Positions 1 through 11,103 are shown, counted from the first letter of the stretch. The stretch is DNA of 34,002 bases from Folioceros fuciformis (GCA_049999805.1 JBNGIO010006298.1:215307-249308), one strand, 5' to 3'. Made by a program: numbers and translations. The notes: generated from the letters alone by a model not told the origin.

Positions 1-124
1 CTGCAACAATGGCACCAAGAATGGACATAAATCTCGGAACCCGTAATTCAAAACAGAAGCCCCTAAATTCGCGGTCAGCCTTGCTTGCAATCGTGATGCA
101 ATCACAGTCTTTGAATCAACCTAC

Positions 125-1506
125 TTCTGCAGCTTGAGCTCCCTTGCCCTGAGAATCTTCTGGGTGACGTCCGAGTCGTAGGGAAGGTCCAGCCCGAGCT
201 TCCTGGCGTCCTCCAACATTCCGGGAAACACAATTTCAAACCCGATGAGCATATGCTGCTCATTCTCGTCAGCAATCCTGTGGACGTTCTGGCGGATGAA
301 CTCACATCCTGCCAAAATTCAATCTAAATTCAATCTTCTACAGGGTGAGAAGAGTGGAAACAAATGTTGAACACATCACCACCACCCGAGGCCAGGCTCG
401 AGCATCCTACCCCTCTTGACGTTGCTTTCTCCAATGCCCCAGGTCTGAAGCGCCACTACACAGGCAAGCGTGTTCAAAACACGGTCGTACGCACAGAAGA
501 TATCCGTCTCTCCCCAAGAGCCGTCGCTCAGCTGGTGCGCCTTAATCCAATCGATGCACTTTGGAAATTGCGGCCTTGGAGACCCGTCCAAGGCCGGCAC
601 CATTCCCACCCAAGCCGTGTCGTAGGGGCTGAGGGAGATGGCGCCATTCCCAAGGTTCCTTAACATCCCCCGAATTGTGGCAATAGATTCCGATACAAAC
701 TCCGGCGCAGGTGGAAGCGACGTGAGATTCGCAAGCGCTTCCGTCCATAGGTCCGGAGCGTGCCAGTTCACACCTAGACCAGCTGCAGAATGCGCATCCG
801 ACGACTCATCCACAAGATCTAAAGGGGAAGCGGCTGCAACAAAGTCCAATCAAGGTCAGCTCGTACAGGGTGACGTCGGCCCATGCAAGGCAAACCGAAA
901 AAACAAACTTGCGCCTCACAGCCGCACCAATGGCGCTCACCTGGAGGCGAGGCCTGGGCCTTAAGGCGGTTGGACACGGAGCTGTCGCCTGAGCGAGCCA
1001 CAAACAAGCGTCACGCTGTGTGAGCGAACCAAAAATCCTCTTCATCCGAAAAAGGCAACACGCGGCAAGCCGCCGGCATGAACCAGCAGCCATCTTCCCG
1101 CCATTTTCTTTAAACAAATGGAAGCTCCACCCTTACCAGCGCCATTGCTCTGCGGCGCCTTCCTCCGGTTCGTCACCGAGTTGTCACCTTCACAAAAGCA
1201 GCCCGAGGTGAGATACGCAGACACTTTCCGATCCAAGCATCGCTGCCGGGCCCGAAATTTCCGCTCCCTTCCATCACAAAAGCAGGGACCAGAAGGCTTC
1301 AAGCAAGCGAGCAGCACGCGGCAAGCATCAATCCACCTACCTGTGAGCTCAGCCGCGATCCTGGCCACCTGCAGGCTGGTGGCGGACTGGTTGATTCTGG
1401 TGGCTCCGAGTCGGATTGCGCCAGCCTCCTGGTGCGCGCGGGCTGCGCTTGGCTTGTCCGCAGGCACACAAGGGAGGAGCTGCAGCCCCCAGTGGTGCAC
1501 TGCCAT
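125..1506 (-). CDS. Diterpene synthase (copalyl diphosphate/ent-kaurene synthase type), 5' part, incomplete at window edge
   Basis: Class II or bifunctional diterpene cyclase, which makes a copalyl-type diphosphate from geranylgeranyl diphosphate in the plastid. Three exons on the minus strand fit in phase: 1506-1341 (55 codons plus 1 nt), 833-411 and 308-125. Donors are GTAGGT, GTAGGA and GTAGGT, and each acceptor ends in CAG. Exon 1 starts at ATG 1506 and reads like a transit peptide (rich in Ala, Ser, Arg). Exon 2 holds the conserved SPYDTAWVGMVPALDGS block and the DGSWGE motif, then NTLACVVALQTWGIG. Exon 3 holds GFEIVFPGMLEDARKLGLDLPYD. Order and spacing match the N-terminal (gamma/beta) part of plant CPS and moss CPS/KS. 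The intron after exon 3 fills 124-1 and ends exactly in CAG at base 1, so the next exon starts just outside. The DxDD and DDxxD active sites lie outside, so class I versus bifunctional cannot be told. The first intron (834-1340) rests on phase agreement. Confidence 0.88.
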
Positions 1507-1777
1507 GGCTGGCGTGAGGTGAAGCCACGGGGGGGGCGGAGGAGGCGCGCGCGGCTGGACCTGTCGACCGCCGGGCGGGGTAACGGGCGGTGGAATTTAA
1601 GAGCGATCCTGGGAATCGTGGAGCCAGCGCCTGGGGCGAGGCCCGACCACAAGGCTCCACTCCACCGGCCTTGGACTGGCGTACGCGGTGTGAGCTCGCC
1701 GTGCTACGCATCTTCGTACGTGTTGTGCTTAACAGATGCCTTCCAAATTAGGACAATTCCTCTCGGTGGCTCTTCAC

Positions 1778-1784
1778 TTTTATA
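1778..1784 (-). promoter_or_regulatory. TATA box for the diterpene synthase gene
   Basis: On the minus strand the sequence reads TTATAAAAGTG, a near-consensus plant TATA box. It lies about 270 bp upstream of the chosen ATG at 1506, which would give a 5' leader of roughly 240 nt if transcription starts about 30 bp downstream. Assignment to this gene is by position only. Confidence 0.45.
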
Positions 1785-1798
1785 ACTCCCGTTTTACA

Positions 1799-1840
1799 TG
1801 CATACATATATATATATATACATACATACATATATACCAT
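1799..1840. repeat. TA/TACA microsatellite
   Basis: A run of alternating TA followed by CATA units (catacatatatatatatacatacatacatatata). Simple-sequence repeat that marks the boundary between the GC-rich diterpene synthase promoter and the AT-rich, gene-poor stretch to the right. Confidence 0.85.
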
Positions 1841-2010
1841 GTATGAATATGTACAATGAGCTGACAAATACTGTCCAGACTTGAATGAGTGGGCACATAG
1901 CGATTACCAGGACCCCTTTCAGTCCACTCGTCTTTGATAATCTCATAATCTTATGGGCTGGAAAGGCTTTGTGTAATGTTAAACTAACAAGAATGGCTTT
2001 TTGCTCTTTC

Positions 2011-2130
2011 ACACATGTGCCATGAATGAACCTGTTGATTTCTTAGTGCAAGCAAGCCCACCAACATTACACACATGTGCCATAAATGAACCAGTTGATT
2101 TTTTAGTGCAAGCAAGCCCACCAACATTAT
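2011..2130. repeat. 60-bp direct repeat, two copies
   Basis: ACACATGTGCCATGAATGAAC begins at 2011 and recurs as ACACATGTGCCATAAATGAAC at 2071, with the following sequence through CCCACCAACATTA also repeated. The offset is exactly 60 bp with only a few mismatches. ACACATGTG itself is nearly palindromic. No coding sense is evident. Confidence 0.85.
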
Positions 2131-2211
2131 TGTGGTGGCAAGGCTAGTTCGCACACCAACTGTCCCTACCATAAACCACGAAATTAGGTTGACACATCTC
2201 TTATCCCAGCA

Positions 2212-2219
2212 TATAAATA
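2212..2219 (+). promoter_or_regulatory. TATA-like box upstream of the 48-bp repeat array
   Basis: TATAAATA followed about 30-70 bp later by a CT-rich leader and ACCACCATG, which opens an ORF of only three codons. It could be the promoter of a non-coding transcript or a relic. No gene downstream supports it. Confidence 0.25.
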
Positions 2220-2345
2220 CACCAGTGCATGGAATGCCTTGCTCCATTGGCCTTGCTCCATTGCTAGCTCATATCCCTTTGTCTTCATCTCATACCACCA
2301 TGACTCAATAGGTATCTTGCCTTGCAGTTTATCTGGTGATGCTTC

Positions 2346-2690
2346 TTGTTGTTCTTACTAGTTGAGCATCTTCTAGTTTGTAGCTAGCTTGGCTTGTTGT
2401 TCTTACTAATTGGGCGTCTTCTAGTTTGCAGCTAGCTTGGCTTATTGTTCTTACTAGTTGGGTGTCTGCTAGTTTGCAGTTAGCTTGGATTGTTGTTTTT
2501 ACTAGTTGGGCATCTTCTAGTTTATAGCTAGCTTGGCTTTTTGTTCTTACAAGTTGGATGTCTTCTAGTTTGCAGCTAGCTTGGCTTGTTGTTCTTACTA
2601 GTTGGGCATCTTCTAATTTGCAGCTAGCTTGGCACCTAGATCCACCTCTAATTTGCAGCTAGCTTGGCACCTAGATCCACCTCACATTTG
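2346..2690. repeat. Minisatellite of about 48 bp, about six copies
   Basis: Diverged tandem units built on GTTGTTCTTACTAGTTGGGC, ATCTTCTAGTTTGCAGC and TAGCTTGG follow each other from about 2346. At the right end the unit changes to a shorter form (AATTTGCAGCTAGCTTGGCACCTAGATCCACCTC) repeated about twice. Every unit contains GCTAGC or AGCTAGCTTGG. All frames are interrupted, so this is non-coding tandem repeat. Confidence 0.85.
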
Positions 2691-2831
2691 GAACCAGAAT
2701 TCCACGCTTATGATCCCTAACAAGTGCGGATGAAGGCAAGGTGAAGGTCCAGCACACCATTAGACTGTTGGCTAGTTTGCCATCAACTACAAATCCAGAC
2801 TTGCACATATGCTGACACTATGTCAATCTGA

Positions 2832-2909
2832 TGATTTGGCTACTTGTTTAATTGCATTGTAAAAGACTTATGATTTGGTTGGTTGCTTGATTGCATTGTA
2901 AAAGACTTA
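2832..2909. repeat. 39-bp direct repeat, two copies
   Basis: TGATTTGG...ATTGCATTGTAAAAGACTTA occurs at 2832-2870 and again at 2871-2909. The two are directly adjacent and differ mainly in the middle third. Confidence 0.8.
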
Positions 2910-3032
2910 TCTTGTCTTGTCAATTTCATGAGCTGAACATTTGTTAAGCAGCTAATTGGTGGCTAAGCACAGTTGCAAGTCCTTGAAAAAAGGTTGATGA
3001 CAAATCTCGATGATTTGTATAAACGATAACAT

Positions 3033-3071
3033 AGCATACATACATACACTTTGGTATGTATGTATGTTATA
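3033..3071. repeat. Inverted repeat of CATA/TATG units
   Basis: CATACATACATAC is followed, after ACTTTG, by GTATGTATGTATG, making a stem of about 13 bp with a very short loop. It probably arose from a tetranucleotide repeat. Confidence 0.7.
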
Positions 3072-3150
3072 AAGCATCACTTACACTGGATTGCTAGCTA
3101 GCGGGCTAGGGCATGGCTTCAATTTTTTAAGGTTGCGCAATGATGGAATT

Positions 3151-3179
3151 AACGACTCCTTAGATGCTAAGGAGTCGTT
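3151..3179. repeat. Perfect 13-bp inverted repeat with 3-nt loop
   Basis: AACGACTCCTTAG, then ATG, then CTAAGGAGTCGTT. The arms match perfectly and the spacer is only 3 nt. Neighbouring DNA is AT-rich and gene-free. There is no T-run after it and it is not near a gene end. It could be the core of a small mobile element, a protein-binding palindrome or an RNA hairpin. Confidence 0.8.
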
Positions 3180-3510
3180 GACTACTCTGCCACCAAGTTG
3201 CAGCTAGTAAGAAGAACTATGTCCCGTGATACACTCCTTGTGCAACACTTGGTTCTTGGGATATGTACCTCCATGATAACTTGTCTTAACTTCTGCTCTT
3301 CTTATACCTAGAACAGCTTGGTGGTCCTTCACTCTAAGCTTGCATCCCCTCCCCATCTTGTTGATTCCTTAGCCCTCTCCTTGGTTGACTCCTTGCTACC
3401 TTGGTGCCTTTGGGAAGACTGCCAATTGCTACATGGCTCAACAAGTGAGTTTGCCCATATGCTCCTTTGAAATCTATAGCTTATCTTTTGGTTGGAGGAG
3501 ATGCTCCTGT

Positions 3511-3651
3511 CTTAGTTTTTGGGTGTTGGATTATCTGATTAGGTGATTGCTTTGCTTCTTAGTTTTTGGGTGTTGGATTATTTGATTAGGTGATTGCTTT
3601 GCTTCTTAGTTTTTAGGTGTTGGATTATCTGACTAGGTGATTGCTTTGCTG
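3511..3651. repeat. 47-bp minisatellite, three copies
   Basis: CTTAGTTTTTGGGTGTTGG begins at 3511, 3558 and 3605, an exact 47-bp period. Each unit continues with ATTATCTGATTAGGTGATTGCTTTGCTT and there are only a few substitutions between copies. Confidence 0.9.
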
Positions 3652-4340
3652 ACCACTGAGATATGTCCATTTGGAAATGTATTTGCAAATAACATGAACA
3701 TGTTAGGACTTGGTTTCTGGTTTTTGGTTTTCACTATTGCTCAGGTGCCATGGATCCTCCATTCTGGCCAGAAATTCATGTGAATGATGTCCCTTTTGGA
3801 GCTGATGAAGGGGGGATAAAGGGGCTGCCCCACTAGTAGCTCGCCCTAAGTGTGTACATAGCAAGCCACAATGTCCACTCGCTTGGTGTGATTGGGACAT
3901 TCCTGCAAATTGTTCTAAAGTGATGCATTGATTCGTATATTGCTGATAACTTGATGATGTGCATTGATTCGTGTATTGCTGATAACTTGATGATGAGCAA
4001 GAAAATTGACAGTACTATGATAAGATCTCTGGGCTGAATTTTCAATATTGGGTCAAGCCCATGTTTGAAACTCCATGAGTGTGTGTTTGTAGGTTTATGA
4101 GTGCTCTGATACTAGCACTCTACGTGATCCAAGGTCTCCCTCTCACCTCATACATAAGCCAAGGTTAATGAGTGTGTGAGTCCTCAAAAGAGGCAATTGG
4201 CAAGCCATGATGGCTTGTATATATACACATACATATATATGTACCAACACTTAATGTAATTAAAAAATCCCTGGTACCCATCACCGAATGCGTGCATAAT
4301 TTCCTAGGTGGGGAGGCCCACAACTTTCAGTTACTCTAGT

Positions 4341-4442
4341 GTTTGTCTTTCCTATCCCACATAGGAGAAGGGATTTAAACAACTCTTTTACTCGATTGTT
4401 TGTCTTTCCTATCCCACATAGGAGAAGAGATTTAAACAACTC
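4341..4442. repeat. 57-bp direct repeat, two copies (second partial)
   Basis: GTTTGTCTTTCCTATCCCAC, continuing ATAGGAGAAG(G/A)GATTTAAACAACTC, starts at 4341 and again at 4398. The TCCCACATAGGAG core resembles the TCCCACAT motif common at ends of plant transposable elements, but I see no complete element around it. Confidence 0.85.
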
Positions 4443-7020
4443 ATTCAGTTGGATTAGCCTATATGGCTGTCAATTTCAAAAATCATCTATTAAGGACAAG
4501 GTGTTATGGTCTATGTCAACGAGAAAAGGCCTATTCACAAGTATTGCCAATGATGAGGCTCTTCTCCTAAGCTCATTGCCCTAAAATGTGATAGTCTTAG
4601 TACACAAACAAGGATGTAATAGTATGAGATGAGAAAAGGCCTATCTACAATTGCTACCAATGACATAAGTCTCATGCGGTCGATGTGTGTTGTCATGTCC
4701 TTAAATTGCATTGGCCAGCACTTTGTGCAAAGCAATGGAAGTTCCTAGACGAAACCTAACATAGAACTCCACACTACAAAATGAGGAGACCAAGATACCA
4801 ACCTCATTACAACTGCTATGTTTGGCCTTTAAACCCATGCCTAATGTAGAATGTCTCTAAAGCACCCATGATGTAGGAACTAAGACCCCGAACATGAAGC
4901 ACTAGAGATGGAGGAATGCAAACTTAGCATACAGAGATTGATTGACAAGGGGATTCTTGGTTTGAGCCTTATAAGAGCATATGCACTAAAAAAATTAAGG
5001 AAATAGCCAAGAAATTCCTAGCCTAGCCTCACTTGCATGCTCCGAGGTCTAATCTAAATTAGAGCAGGGAGCAGGTATCTAGTGAGATATTCCTAGAACA
5101 AGGTCAACTGATCCATTATCAGATCGAGGATCCAATGAGCTCGTTCCATACCTAGCAAGGATTAGACAAAGCCTGACCTTCCTCTTGAGAAGTGGAGGGA
5201 AATTAGCCTTGAAGTCGGCCCATACGCTAGTGGATTGATTGCAACCTGGAACCCATTTGTCAACAGCTCTTGCATGATTTGCATCTCAAACCCATTTGTT
5301 AGTAGGTCTAAGCATGAGTTGCATCTCGAAAGACGTAACCTTAGAGGTACCACAATTATTAGAGGGGTTGAATAGCATGTTTATGACGACTTGAGTGAGA
5401 GAGAGGTTGTGGTGCACATGAAGTAGCAACAAAAGTACATGAAGTAGGAAAATTTGACCAAGAATCATTGCTTCCTACAACTTTGCAAGGATCTCGTTTA
5501 TTAAAATGACTAAGTGGGGAAGGACGTTATAACCTTAGCCCAACCCTAGTCCCAAATCAGATCCATAGCCTCTTAAGACTCCATGACACAAAGCGTTAGT
5601 GATTTAAGAAACCGAATAGATATGCAAAGCATTAGTGAACTAGGAACCTGAAAAGATGACCAAATAGGGTTACCCACCCATGGGATCATGAGATTTTGTT
5701 CCCACGATGGCAACAAGACATAGCAAATCAAGTAGAAATAATAAATAAGTAGGAAATAGGTTAACTAAGAAAAAGTGAGTGTTGACAAGTGCAGGCCACT
5801 TCTTTGTCACCAGTGCTTGTAGGTAGGCCTTTTATTATTCCACATTATGATATTTTAGGAGTAGTAGGTAGTCAACAAGTTAGTACTCGTTTGGCCTGGC
5901 TTGAGAAAATTTAATAAAATAACCAGTCCACTTTGAGTTTTTAACTACCAAAATTGATAAAATGCGATGGCCAAGTCCTTCCGACGCTCATGGCATGCTC
6001 CTCATGGGTCCCTTGCGGAAAATGACTGGGATAGCTCCAAAAATAAGAAAATGTTCTTGAGTGGATGGGACGTCCCATAAAGGAACTTATTGTAACAAAA
6101 CTCCTCGGTAGAGGGTCGCACGATGGCGATTCTCTGCTTTTTCGTGAGGCTGAGACGCGTACGCTAGCCATATCCTACTTCTAGTGACTGCACAAGTGTC
6201 GAGGGGTGCACTGTCCATTCCCCTTGTCTTATGTTGGCTACCTAGTGCTGCGATGTGTCAGGAAGTAGGAACTTCTTCATCCTAACGGAAGGGCTAAACC
6301 GGCTGACAACAAGGCTTTGTGTGACTGAATGAACTAGCCCCGTTAACATGGCTCTTCGTGGGGAGATTACCGATCCCGTCTGTGCTCTTAGACAGAAAGA
6401 AACAAATTTCCACAAGCCTAAGGTAAAGGTGCTTTCCGCGAAGGCCGGTCTTGGAAAGGTGGAAACAAACGAGACTGCGCATACAGAAAGAACACCTCAC
6501 AGGGTCAAGGCTTCATAAGCCGGAATTGGAAGAACAACTGTTACCTAGGACGGCAGGGGGCGTGTTGACTCTCGTCGTTGGCACTTTGCGAGCTAGATTC
6601 GATGCATGGTGAAGTATCGTTTATTGGAAAGCTCTAGACTTGCCAGTTGAGCCGCCTCAAGATCTGGGACTTGGTAATACATGGAACACTGTCACGAGGT
6701 CTCAGATGGAGGGTGTCCAAGGCGAAACGTCTGTACGGCTTGCATGCCGTGCCGTTGGAAACAAGTTTAGAACCTTGGAATCAGTTCAGCTCAACACGAA
6801 TCAGAGAACCTGTGAGAGGGCCCCACAAACTTCTCCCACCAAAATGTTCACTGGTGCTTCAGTTCAAGGCTAATCAAATCCTTCCGACACAAGCCAACAC
6901 CAGCCACCCTGGGAGCCATAGACATACGATGCTACAATCCTGCCCAGATCAGGCTCTCAATCCGGGATCAATAAACCTTAACTATTTACATCGTTGATAC
7001 TCCAAACTCATTTTACATAT
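4443..7020. other. Long stretch with no defendable gene
   Basis: ORFs here are short, overlap on both strands and have no recognisable motif. There are two weak local duplications: GAGAAAAGGCCTAT near 4521 and 4632, and AACCCATTTGT near 5250 and 5289. No tRNA, rRNA or transposase sequence was recognised. Confidence 0.5.
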
Positions 7021-7259
7021 TTTCACATCTGGCCTGCATAGGTGACAAATCCTTCGATGGTGCCACCCTTCCTCTGGCAAGACAAAGGAATATTCCATGT
7101 TTGCAACTCCCAGTCAGCGCATACATGACAAGAGGGTTGGAATGAATCATATGGCAGTGTCAGAAACTGTTGGGACCCTGAATGTGCCATCAACACCCAT
7201 GAGCGAGACTTTCCACATAATATCTGTACATGCAAGGGAGGGAATTCTCCCTCCAATTT

Positions 7260-9577
7260 TCACAGCTGTGGTGCGGATAGGGTAGTGGCCAAGGAGGCTC
7301 CACTTTGCCTCAAGAGAAGCTCCTTCATCTCTTTGTAGCCCTTCAACTCCTCCAACGCGTCAGCTGTTGTTTTTAACACACGAGAACCACTCTGCTCCCT
7401 CGGCTCCTGAGACCCAATGTTGCTAGAGGGAACCATCGGTCCGCGTGCGCCTGCATCATCCATCCTAAAATCTCCAGACTGAGCACCCCCTCCGAGACCA
7501 GGACCAGGTAAAGAATCACCCCAAAAGTCAGGTCTACCTGACGCCTCTGCAAAACTCCCTGCGCCAAATTTTCTGCAGGGTGTCTCTGACGGAAGCCCGT
7601 AGGTATAAGTTGAAGGCCTTAACGGTGGAGCAGCCTTCAACATCTTCACCAGAGCACCCACTGCAGCGTCTTGAGACCTTTGATACGAGCCCACACTATG
7701 TTCAAAAGCTGGGGCAGCTTTTTCCTTGACCCCTGGACTGTTCAACCTGTGACACGAGGCAACCACAGGTGAGGTTGAGACCACAAACTCCACTCCCGAA
7801 CCAGTAAGGTTTTATAATGCAAACAAATGGCTGCACAGTCGAAGGAGACAGAAGCAAGGGGAAAAAGATGCAACTTTCGGGAATTCAAAACTGCAGACCT
7901 GCTGCCATATCCGTCAACATCATCATCGTCAACAGCGAAAGGGCAGAGCTCCTCGTCGTCGTCCTCCAGTTCACCCTGCCTCCCAGACTTCAACGCAGGC
8001 TTGGTGAAGGTGAGACTATCCTGACCTGCCAGAGATGTTATGAAGAGCCTAGCTGCAATCTTCACCTCAGATGGGGAATGCAAGTTGGGTACGTTGTCAG
8101 ACAGTGGCCTGGAATTGAAGGACAGCGCCCGAGTCAGCGGCTCCCTGCTCTTGGGAGACTGGGGAGGAAGAGAACTCCTGCTGTGTGCGTCTATCGCAGG
8201 TGGTCGCCCCCTGGGACTGCGTGCCGAAGGTCTCGGGATGCTCACAGGTGCACTACAGTATCTATGATCCTGTGGCATAGAGGGGTTGGGAGGAGAAGGA
8301 GACGGCGAGGGAGAAATCCTAGGAGAGCACTGCCGCTGGATGACAGGAATAGGTTGAGAAGTGTGGTGCAGGGAAGAGGGTTGGGAAGGATGCTGCCGCC
8401 CATACATGGGATGAGAAGGGGAACTCCGCGGGGGAGTCCCATGCCCTAAAGGGTAGGAAATTGGGCGAGGAGACTGCGGGTGTGGAGGAGAGGGAGAAAA
8501 GTCAGACGGATGCACAGGAGATGGAGAGACACTCCCCCTCCGCAAAGTAGGAGAGGGCAGTGCGGAGCCCGGTGCCCTGTTCGGCCCTCCGCTCCAGCTG
8601 TGCCTGCGATCCAGATTAGGCCCAGACGGCGAGCTGGGCAGAGACACAGCAGGGAATGCGCCTCCTCTCTTACCCGCACCCCCGCTGCTGGGCAGCGAGC
8701 CAACGTGCGGCGAACTGGAGAGCCGGCGCAACTCCGTCAGCGGGCTCCCCACATAATCTGATATGATCCTGGGCACGATAGACGGGGTCACCTCGCTGAC
8801 CGACGTCGGCCTGTACACCACAGACAGGCTGAGCCGGCCGTCCGAAGTCTCAACAGGGTTGAAATTGTGAGGCGTCATGGTGGCCTCGTCATGATCCGCG
8901 AGGTCGGGGGTCCCCCCCGCTACCCGGAACGCCAGCGTGAAGCTCCGGCTGAGAGACGAATTCTTAGCAATCCGGAATAGGCGATAGGCCGGCAAACTCC
9001 TCACCGTGCAGTAGAGCTCGCGCAGCATGCTGACAGTCCGCTTGTAAACCAGCGACACCGGCGCCGTGGGGTTCCCAAACCCCTGCCCCCCGGCCCTCGC
9101 CCCCGTGCGGGTATACGCGGACGAGGAACTGCTCTTGCCGCTGCCACCCCACGCCTCCTCCTTCCCGACCAGCTCCGTCCCCCGCTTCCTGGAATCAGCC
9201 CTGTCGAACTTCACGACCCAGCGCTCCAGCAATGTGTCCCTGTCCCTGGCCCCTTCCAAGCTCCAACTGTTGCTGCTGCTCCTGCCCTGGTGCACATGCA
9301 CGTCCACCACCATGGGGACGCCCAGGCTGAAGCCGCTCTGTCTCCAGGGCTCGGCGGCTGCGGCGGCCACGACGCACGTGTCCATAACCAGGTTGAACCA
9401 TGTGTTGGTGCCACACCTGGAAGAAGTCCCGGACCAGGAGGAGTCGGTGGGGTGCAGATTCCTGGCATATAAGTCTGGGATGCGAGACTCCAAGATGATG
9501 TGTAGGCTTTTGGCGAAGAACTCACCCACGATCTGCTCCACTTTCCCCTGCTGCTGCTGCGAGGAGAGAGACGCCAT
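7260..9577 (-). CDS. ATG13: Autophagy-related protein 13 (ATG13)
   Basis: ATG13 is the regulatory partner of the ATG1 kinase and starts autophagosome formation in the cytosol. Two exons on the minus strand: 9577-7899 (559 codons plus 2 nt) and 7746-7260 (ends TGA). The donor is AG|GTCTGC and the acceptor CACAG|G, and they join in phase to give about 721 residues, somewhat longer than the usual 600-odd. The N-terminal 250 residues are the HORMA domain: VEQIVGEFFAKSLHIIL near residue 13, VMDTCVVAAAAA, PMVVDVHVHQG, LLERWVVKFDRA and SLPAYRLFRIAKNSSL. Then LSLSVVYRP and VPRIISDYVGSPLTELRR precede a long disordered Ser/Pro/Arg-rich tail, as in plant ATG13. An acidic patch (DDDEELCPFAVDDDD) ends exon 1. 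The C-terminal exon carries DAAVGALVKMLKAAPPLR and ELKGYKEMKELLL. No lesion seen. Translation past the donor (to about 7742) is intron. The family call is firm; a and b types cannot be told apart. Confidence 0.92.
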
Positions 9578-9681
9578 GCCTGGACTATCTGGCTCGCGTT
9601 TCAGTCCAGAGCTCGGGATCCCATCACAACTCGGACTCCACTACAAGAAGGCGCCAAGGGGAACGCTTAACATTCTCCCCG

Positions 9682-9792
9682 CCTACAGTGGAGGCATGCG
9701 ACGAAACCCTTCTCCCTGCCTACAGTGGGGGCATGCGATATAACCCTTCTCCTGCCGACAGTGGGGGCATGCGACATGCAATTTTTGCTGGC
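9682..9792. repeat. 36-37-bp tandem repeat, three copies, upstream of ATG13
   Basis: CCTACAGTGGAGGCATGCGA at 9682, CCTACAGTGGGGGCATGCGA at 9719 and CCGACAGTGGGGGCATGCGA at 9755. Each unit contains GGCATGCG, and a fourth CATGCA follows at about 9775. The array lies 100-200 bp upstream of the ATG13 start codon, in its promoter or leader. Confidence 0.85.
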
Positions 9793-9860
9793 TTCTCCAT
9801 CCCGCCTCTTCTGTCCCGGCGCATATGGCTTACATCCTAAACCTTTCTAAAATGGTAGCT

Positions 9861-9970
9861 GCCACACCATAAAACCGACCCGACAAACAAGTTAACAAAA
9901 GGGCAGATGCCACATCATACACACGGCCCACAAACTAAGTTAACAAAAGCGCAGCTGCCACACCATAGAA
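9861..9970. repeat. 48-bp tandem repeat, two and a fraction copies
   Basis: GCCACACCAT at 9861, GCCACATCAT at 9909 and GCCACACCAT at 9957 give a 48-bp period. Each of the first two full units also has ACAAACAAGTTAACAAAAG(G/C)GCAG or a close variant. The A/C-rich DNA to the right (to about 10430) is open in some frames only because it is poor in stop-forming bases. Confidence 0.8.
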
Positions 9971-10436
9971 ATGGAAGTCGACTTCAAGGGAAAGGGAAAA
10001 GAGAGCGGGAGTTTCCATCGCGGCCACCATCAGACCGAACTTTTCAAGAAGCCCCAACAAAAAGTCGAGAATCAAGTCAACAGAATCGACACCTACCAAC
10101 ACCAGCAAAAATTCACTCAGAATTACCCAACAACACTTATAAAATCACTAAAAAGTTACCTACCAACACTAAGACAAAAGCCAGTAAGAAAATACGTACT
10201 CAAATACATCACCACGGACAACTCCTTATAACGACACAACACCACGACACACAGCAACTAGACTACAGACCCTCGACAGGTTCCTACACTTGCAACGAAT
10301 TCTGTGCTGGAGAGATCAGATACCACCATGACCAAAGCACACCGACGCAACCACATGAGTACACCAACGAACCTCAAAAGCCGGAATTAGGGCTTTTCCG
10401 AACCCCTGTAAACACATGTAAAATGACAGCAAGGGC

Positions 10437-11103
10437 CTACGCCATTTCCTCAGGAACACTACCCTCGTAGTATGCCAAATACCGTGCATCCGGACGCCAG
10501 ACGTGAGAAACTGTGATAGGAGGGCTTCCTGGGGCCCCAACGATATGATAGTTGGTGCAGGAGGAACAAAGCAAAGATAAATCACACCTGCCAATCCAGC
10601 TACCAGAGCAACAAGCAACGCCGACCCCTGGGAGAAGAGAGAGTCATCCTGCCATCACAAGCAGCAAACAAACACGAAATCAGAGAATCTGTGAGTGAAG
10701 CAGTTCACAAGGAACAGATCCTTCCGATTCAGGTGACTCCTAAAACAGTGGACTTAATGGAGAGATAACACCTTCCTTCCGTCTTTGACAACTCAAGCAA
10801 GGACCCGATACCAAGAACCTGACACCTTGCCCGGCAGCTTACAGACGGAGACATGTCCTTGAAGAGCTGACCTTCTTTGCCTTTCTTCGGTCTTCGATCC
10901 CTTCCCTCAGCTAGGAGCCCGTGCGGAGGCCGCAAAGATGCGCTTCTTTTCAGAAACGGCTCACGGAAAATTCCAAGCGTAAAGCGTTAGACGAGAGACA
11001 CAAAACAGTGGCTGATTGTCTCATTGATGGCGCTCCAGCTGCAGGCCTTGTGTAAGCGCCGTAGACCTCAACTCGTCCTGCTTCCATGCGGCAGATGACC
11101 CCC
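10437..11103 (-). CDS. Possible small multi-exon gene, product unknown
   Basis: Not recognised. Three pieces on the minus strand look more protein-like than their surroundings. A start region at ATG 11087 reads MEAGRVEVYGAYTRP. An internal region near 10830-10930 reads GRDRRPKKGKEGQLFKDMSP and is followed by a GTAAG donor. A last exon at 10587-10437 reads SHVWRPDARYLAYYEG and ends in TAG, after the acceptor GGCAG. An alternative frame near 10560-10610 gives a hydrophobic stretch (ALLVALVAGLAGVIYL) that could be a membrane span. I could not join the pieces in one phase-consistent model, so it may be a real gene with exons I have missed, a relic, or chance. Confidence 0.2.

Noticed and set aside
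1042-1117. ATG near 1117 as the start of the diterpene synthase
   Set aside because: The exon at 1506-1341 joins the next exon in phase and gives a plausible transit peptide. The 1117 frame would need a weaker donor near 928.
6294-6500. Possible organelle-derived insert
   Set aside because: The style of sequence (for example GTGCTTTCCGCGAAGGCCGG) suggested organellar DNA, but I could not name any organelle gene in it.
7742-7898. Continuation of the ATG13 frame to a stop at 7742
   Set aside because: A GTCTGC donor after residue 559 and a CACAG acceptor at 7747 join in phase to the conserved C-terminal exon, so the read-through residues are intron.
9066-9743. 225-codon plus-strand ORF
   Set aside because: It is the antisense shadow of the GC-rich first exon of ATG13, with no family motif.
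9907-10470. 187-codon plus-strand ORF
   Set aside because: Low-complexity A/C-rich sequence starting in a tandem repeat. The open frame reflects base composition, and there is no domain.
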